Assembly: GCA_905480485.1 (NCBI GenBank)
Contig: CAJQQM010000024.1
Coordinates: 1 to 48,894 of the forward strand
DNA from: an uncultured Aureispira sp.
GTDB taxonomy: Bacteria > Bacteroidota > Bacteroidia > Chitinophagales > Saprospiraceae
Direction of reading: 5' to 3'
DNA length: 48,894 nucleotides
The notes beneath the pieces are model-generated. The model had not been told where the DNA came from and did not search any database. It saw only the letters and a program-made list of their open reading frames with translations. Both the position numbers and the translations under genes were made by a program. Below, piece by piece: positions 45,459-48,894 of the stretch (its first letter is position 1; each line of letters starts with the position of its first letter).

Positions 45459-46178
45459 TTAGCGGAGCTGATGAAGGTACATTTGAACCGTATTCTGAAG
45501 CCCATAATACAAGGCGTCTACGACCAATGCGTGACCTATCGAAACCTCCATCAAATGCGGTACTTCTTGAGCGAAGTAGCGTAGATTATCTAAGTTAAGA
45601 TCGTGGCCTGCATTAATACCAAGATCATTTTGCTGCGCTATTATTGCTGCTTCAGCATAAGGTTTGACCGCTTTAGCTCTATTGTTGTGGTAGTTGTCGG
45701 CATAGGGGCCTGTATAAAATTCGATGCGGTCGGCACCGACTTTCTTAGCACCTTCGATCATTTTAAAATTGGGGTCACAAAAAATAGAGACCCGAATATT
45801 TTTTGATTGCAATTCGGCGATTGTGTCCGTTAAAAAGGCTGCATGTTTAATGGTATCCCATCCGCTATCGGAGGTAAGTGCATTGGCAGCGTCGGGTACT
45901 AAAGTACATTGATGCGGGCAGTTGTCCAACACCAAGTCCATAAATTTTCGTTCGTGGGGATTGCCCTCAATATTAAATTCGGTTTGACTCAATGACTTGA
46001 GAACGGGGATATCAGCATAAGTAATATGTCGTTCGTCAGGCCTAGGGTGTACGGTTATTCCTTCGGCACCATAAGATTCAATATCTTTACATATTTTGCT
46101 CAAGTCAGGAAAATTGCTGCCTCTAGCATTGCGAATAAGTGCTATCTTGTTGACGTTGACACTAAGACGAGTCGACAT
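45459..46178 (-). CDS. pdxJ: Pyridoxine 5'-phosphate synthase
   Basis: The 239-residue TIM-barrel enzyme condenses deoxyxylulose 5-phosphate with 3-amino-2-oxopropyl phosphate in the last ring-forming step of de novo vitamin B6 synthesis. It shows LSVNVNKIALIRNARG at the start, GAEGITVHPRPDERHI, the catalytic Glu region FNIEGNPHERKFMDLV, ADRIEFYTGPYA and the terminal GINAGHDLNLDN. The length is standard. It is 51 bases downstream of the SDR gene on the same strand. Confidence 0.95.
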   Translation of the reverse strand: MSTRLSVNVNKIALIRNARGSNFPDLSKICKDIESYGAEGITVHPRPDERHITYADIPVLKSLSQTEFNIEGNPHERKFMDLVLDNCPHQCTLVPDAANALTSDSGWDTIKHAAFLTDTIAELQSKNIRVSIFCDPNFKMIEGAKKVGADRIEFYTGPYADNYHNNRAKAVKPYAEAAIIAQQNDLGINAGHDLNLDNLRYFAQEVPHLMEVSIGHALVVDALYYGLQNTVQMYLHQLR

Positions 46179-46229
46179 AGTAGAATGTTTACGGCCGTTT
46201 AAAAAACCAAATGTAGGTATTTTTTTTGA

Positions 46230-47078
46230 TTATTTTAAAAAGCCTAGTTTTTTGCCAATAATTCTGTTGAGAGTGCGGGTTGGAATCATTCGAGGCAGGG
46301 TCCAATTTTTAAATTTACCATGTACCAAAGGATATCGAGCTTTTGCCTGTTTTGTTTCGATGATTTTAAGCATCATTTGACCAAAGTCTTCTTGTTCAAA
46401 ACCAATATTGCTGAGTTTGAGCATGAATTTTTTGACACGAGCACCCGCGGCTGCAAAATCTGTTTGCTCGTATTTGCTCAAGTCAAAATCATCGGCTTTG
46501 GACCAAATAGGTGTTTTGACAACGCCCGGACCAACCACAACCACATCAATGCCATATAGTTGTAATTCGATCCTGAGAGCATCAGATATGGCCTCTACCG
46601 CATGTTTACTGGCACAATAGGGGCCCATAAATGGGTTGGTTAATTTGCCGGCCACCGAACTTATGTTGATGATCCTGCCGGGAGTATGCGGATAATCCTT
46701 ATGAGCGCCTAGTAATGGTAGAAAAGCCTGAGTAGTGGCAACAAGACCTATAACGTTTACCTCTAACTGCCTACGAAGGTCGCTTAAGGGAACGTGCATC
46801 ATTGGTCCTCCTATAGCTATTCCCGCGTTGTTTACAAGTGTATGAACCGCTTCACCTCCAAGGATTTCTTTGGCTTTATCGGCAGCTTTTTTGATAGCTT
46901 GCTCGTCTGTAACATCAAAAATTAGAGGGATAAAAGCCGAACCAAATTTTGTGCTTAATCGATCTGCATCTTTTTGTTTACGAACGGACCCAAGCACTCT
47001 ATAGCCTTTGTTAATACAAGCTTTTGTGGTGGCATATCCAATACCTGTTGAGGCACCTGTTATAATTATATTCTTCAT
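46230..47078 (-). CDS. SDR-family oxidoreductase
   Basis: The 282-residue protein is a classical short-chain dehydrogenase. It has the cofactor motif ITGASTGIGYATTKA at the start, LVNNAGIAIGG, the catalytic Ser in ISSVAGKL and Y-x3-K in YCASKHAVEAISDALR. A basic residue after the glycine motif region (SVRKQKDADRL) favours NADP(H). The tail after residue ~200 is long and partly hydrophobic, as in the retinol/hydroxysteroid dehydrogenase-like subgroup. The substrate is unknown. A terminator upstream separates it from the FMN reductase gene. Confidence 0.9.
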   Translation of the reverse strand: MKNIIITGASTGIGYATTKACINKGYRVLGSVRKQKDADRLSTKFGSAFIPLIFDVTDEQAIKKAADKAKEILGGEAVHTLVNNAGIAIGGPMMHVPLSDLRRQLEVNVIGLVATTQAFLPLLGAHKDYPHTPGRIINISSVAGKLTNPFMGPYCASKHAVEAISDALRIELQLYGIDVVVVGPGVVKTPIWSKADDFDLSKYEQTDFAAAGARVKKFMLKLSNIGFEQEDFGQMMLKIIETKQAKARYPLVHGKFKNWTLPRMIPTRTLNRIIGKKLGFLK

Positions 47079-47092
47079 TTATGTGCATTTAA

Positions 47093-47120
47093 AACCCACA
47101 GAAAATACTTTCTGTGGGTT
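47093..47120 (-). terminator. Terminator after the FMN reductase gene
   Basis: A perfect 12-bp stem (47093-47104 with 47109-47120) with a 4-base loop; on the minus strand four T follow. It separates the reductase from the SDR gene. Confidence 0.88.
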
Positions 47121-47146
47121 CAATATAGCGGTTTTTATTCATTAAT

Positions 47147-47692
47147 CTAAACTTCAGTTGTACTAAATTCAAGGGCGCTAATTGCTGTCATTAGTTCTTG
47201 TTTTTTGTTTGCATTTTTGATGATTAATTGTCCTTCTTCTATGTTTTCGTAGAACTTTGGCAAACTGAACGTTGCTACAACTTCGGCACCCCAATACGGT
47301 ATAATATTCTTTAGGTTGTTGAGGTTGTTAGCACCGCCGTATCCTCCGGGTGATGTAGATAACAAGACTACTTTTTTGCCTTGCAAAAATTTTTCTCCTT
47401 CAGCTCTAGATAGCCAGTCTAAGATATTTTTTAGAAAAGAAGGCGGCATTCCATTGTGTTCTGGCGAAGCCATGATCACATTTTTGTAAGATTGAAGCAG
47501 TGTATATAATGCTTGAATCTTAGCAGGTATTCCACTTGATTGTTCATCATCGAAGTTATACATAGGTACATCAGCATAATCTCTTAAGTCTAAAAAATCT
47601 ATTTCATTTGATAAATTGGCCACATAAGTGGTGAGTTGTTGGTTGATGGATTTTTTGGCATTAGAACCGGCAAATGCAATTGTTTTGTTCAT
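47147..47692 (-). CDS. NADPH-dependent FMN reductase (flavodoxin-like)
   Basis: The start at 47692 (MNKTIAFAGSNAKKSINQQ) is preferred to 47713: it begins directly at the first beta strand and leaves the operator outside the gene. The 181 residues show the FMN-binding loop AGSNAKKSIN, MASPEHNGMPPSFLKNILDW and LLSTSPGGYGGANNL, typical of the ArsH/YhdA-type NAD(P)H:quinone/FMN reductase family. The enzyme probably reduces quinones, azo compounds or flavins and protects from electrophiles. The promoter contains one copy of the palindrome that also controls marR, directly upstream. Confidence 0.92.
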   Translation of the reverse strand: MNKTIAFAGSNAKKSINQQLTTYVANLSNEIDFLDLRDYADVPMYNFDDEQSSGIPAKIQALYTLLQSYKNVIMASPEHNGMPPSFLKNILDWLSRAEGEKFLQGKKVVLLSTSPGGYGGANNLNNLKNIIPYWGAEVVATFSLPKFYENIEEGQLIIKNANKKQELMTAISALEFSTTEV

Positions 47693-47716
47693 AGTATTTT
47701 GGCGTAGGTACATTTG

Positions 47717-47757
47717 TTGTAATTACAAATGTATGGTTAAAAAAATTATTCTCTCAA
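47717..47757 (-). promoter_or_regulatory. Promoter and MarR operator of the FMN reductase gene
   Basis: On the minus strand TTG (47755-47757) and TACATTTG (47726-47733) are 21 bases apart, a good Bacteroidota -33/-7 pair. The perfect 12-bp palindrome TTGTAATTACAA (47717-47728) shares its first three bases with the -7 box, so a bound repressor would block it. The -33 element lies within the last codons of marR. Confidence 0.8.
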
Positions 47758-48195
47758 TTTGTCAAGCAATTCATTTAATAAGCTTGCTTCTTCTATAGTT
47801 AATTTGTGTTTAAGTTGTTCAAAGGTATCAATTTTTGTATGTAGATTTTGAAGTAACTGTAATCCAGCCTCTGTAATATTTAAATCTACCATTCTTCTGT
47901 TCGTCGGATTTGTTGCCCTTGCAACATAACCCTTTTGACAAAGTTTGTCAACCAATCTTGTCAAGTCGCCTCTTTTGTTTAGTAAGACCGACTTGATATA
48001 GCCAGGACAAACAGCTTGCGGATGTTGACCTTTGAGTATGCGCAATACATTATAATGTTGATCATTGATGCGGTAGGGTTTTAAGATCGCAAGTAATAAA
48101 TCGCTGTAAAAATTGCTAGTATAATGCAAATTGACAAGCGCCTTTATCCAAATGTTATCAAACTTTCGTTGTTTTATGGCATCCTCTATACGCAT
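47746..48195 (-). CDS. MarR-family transcriptional regulator
   Basis: The 149-residue protein is a winged-helix dimeric repressor. Helices 1-2 cover about residues 10-40. The DNA-binding part follows: NDQHYNVLRILKG, LLNKRGDLTRLVDKLCQKGY (recognition helix) and the wing ATNPTNRRMVDLNITEAG. C-terminal dimer helices end the protein. Cys63 (in AVCPGYIK) and Cys86 (in KLCQKGY) are candidate redox sensors, but this is speculation. The gene is upstream of the FMN reductase gene, and both have the same palindrome in their promoters, so it almost certainly represses itself and the reductase. Confidence 0.93.
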   Translation of the reverse strand: MRIEDAIKQRKFDNIWIKALVNLHYTSNFYSDLLLAILKPYRINDQHYNVLRILKGQHPQAVCPGYIKSVLLNKRGDLTRLVDKLCQKGYVARATNPTNRRMVDLNITEAGLQLLQNLHTKIDTFEQLKHKLTIEEASLLNELLDKLRE

Positions 48196-48205
48196 AGTGT
48201 AATAG

Positions 48206-48244
48206 TTGTAATTACAAATATATAGACTTTATTTGTAATTACAA
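48206..48244 (-). promoter_or_regulatory. Promoter and double MarR operator of marR
   Basis: On the minus strand TTG (48242-48244), a 19-base spacer and TATATTTG (48215-48222) form a textbook Bacteroidota promoter. Two perfect TTGTAATTACAA palindromes at 48206-48217 and 48233-48244 are 27 bases apart. The distal copy contains the -33 TTG, and the proximal one shares three bases with the -7 box. The arrangement allows two dimers to cover the promoter. Confidence 0.85.
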
Positions 48245-48271
48245 CTATTTTTATGTTTTATTAAATATTTT

Positions 48272-48894
48272 TTATTTGTGTTGACTTGGATTTTCGTTGG
48301 GATGAATCATACTGAAGCTTCCGTTTGATTCGTATTTGATCGTGTGTTCCACATAGCCGTTCCCATCTAGCATTTGTATCAATTTAACCTCATCAAAGAC
48401 ACAGGTCGCTTTCAATTATTTGAATTGATCGTATTTTTTCTAGTGGCCCCTACAGGCAAAACCTTGTCTTATAATGTGATTAAATGGATTTAATATAAAG
48501 GTAATTCCGAGCTTGTTCATACCCTTGACTCGTAGATTGCCGTTGTGGTAGAAGGCCAAATACAGACCATTTTGCATGACCTTTCCGTTGTTGACTAATC
48601 CCCGCGCTACTATAAAGTTTTTATCGTCAAAATAAATACATTCTCCATGCATCAGATTATTGGCAAAAGTAGCCTTTAGGTGCACCCCTAGTTTTTGATT
48701 ATGATGTGTCCAACTTCCAGATTTCATTCCTTTATTATCATAAAAATCCTTGGACATCTGCTTTTTGAGATTTTTGGCTTTCAGGGCTGATATAAAACAG
48801 CCAAAGCCCATTTCGTAATTGGTTTATAAGCTGTCTTTGGCCATAAATACGTCCACTATTATCCCTGAGTTGTACTGTAAATTGGGAGAGGTTA
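48272..48894 (-). pseudogene. Disrupted MORN/YwqK-type gene (partial)
   Basis: Three pieces are seen on the minus strand. Piece A enters at the right edge (48893 to TGA at 48738) and has YGQRQLINQLRNGLWLFY. Piece B (open frame 48811-48440) has FYDNKGMKSGSWTHHNQK, HGECIYFDD and NGLYLAFYHNGNLRVKG, all in the style of MORN_2/YwqK-family repeats. Piece C (48415-48272) follows in the frame of B after two stops and has MLDGNGYVEHTIKY. A and B join into one sensible protein if one T is removed from the T5 run at 48742-48746. The start of B at 48811 is therefore probably not a true start. A sequencing error in the T run is possible for A/B, but not for the two stops before C. Confidence 0.6.

Noticed and set aside
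1-48894. Mobile elements, prophage, CRISPR, defence genes
   Set aside because: No transposase, integrase, terminal inverted repeats, short regular direct repeats with spacers, or nuclease/methylase genes were seen; the exact repeats lie inside protein genes or operators.

Overview
The window is AT-rich chromosomal DNA from a member of the phylum Bacteroidota, most likely a Saprospiria/Chitinophagia-like marine or sludge lineage. The lineage below phylum is inference. The evidence is five proteins that end in a type IX secretion (T9SS) type A sorting domain, several -7 promoter boxes of the Bacteroidota form TAnnTTTG, ribosomal protein S16 with a long acidic tail, bactofilin and DUF4783-type proteins, and almost no Shine-Dalgarno sequences. 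I see no rRNA, tRNA, CRISPR array, prophage or insertion sequence.

Layout. 1-3.9 kb: the tail of a T9SS protein, a CvfB-like S1 RNA-binding protein, a minus-strand group (bactofilin, polysaccharide deacetylase, DUF2520 Rossmann protein) and a DUF4783 protein. 4-8.7 kb: rpsP, a secreted thioredoxin-fold protein, a PhoB/PhoR-like two-component pair and a YggS/PLPBP protein. 8.7-13.3 kb: a small exported protein, a long-chain acyl-CoA ligase and a TMTC-like membrane protein with TPRs. 13.5-18.3 kb: a plus-strand run of Sua5/YrdC-type threonylcarbamoyl-AMP synthase, an MBOAT O-acyltransferase with its AlgX/AlgJ-like partner, and CCA-adding enzyme. 18.5-30.6 kb: two very large surface proteins facing each other, a 1467-residue protein of three ~415-residue LamG-like modules (plus strand) and a ~2300-residue protein of seven long repeats (minus strand), with a small unrecognised protein between them. 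31-37 kb: aconitase, a T9SS subtilase, a small Cys-containing exported protein, coaD and a PAP2-like membrane protein. 37-45 kb: SppA, an FGE-fold protein, a thiolase and a 978-residue T9SS protein with Ig-like modules. 45-48.9 kb: pdxJ, an SDR oxidoreductase, an FMN reductase with a MarR regulator, and a decaying MORN/YwqK-type gene.

How they work together. Most genes are housekeeping (tRNA modification and maturation, CoA and PLP synthesis, TCA cycle, fatty acid metabolism) interleaved with genes for building and decorating the cell surface: deacetylase, MBOAT/AlgX pair, TMTC-like protein and large T9SS-exported proteins. The clearest regulatory circuit is marR plus the FMN reductase. A 12-bp perfect palindrome, TTGTAATTACAA, occurs three times, each copy fused to a promoter element of one of the two genes. 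The most striking protein is the 2300-residue repeat protein, whose repeat has a very regular 245-250-residue period.
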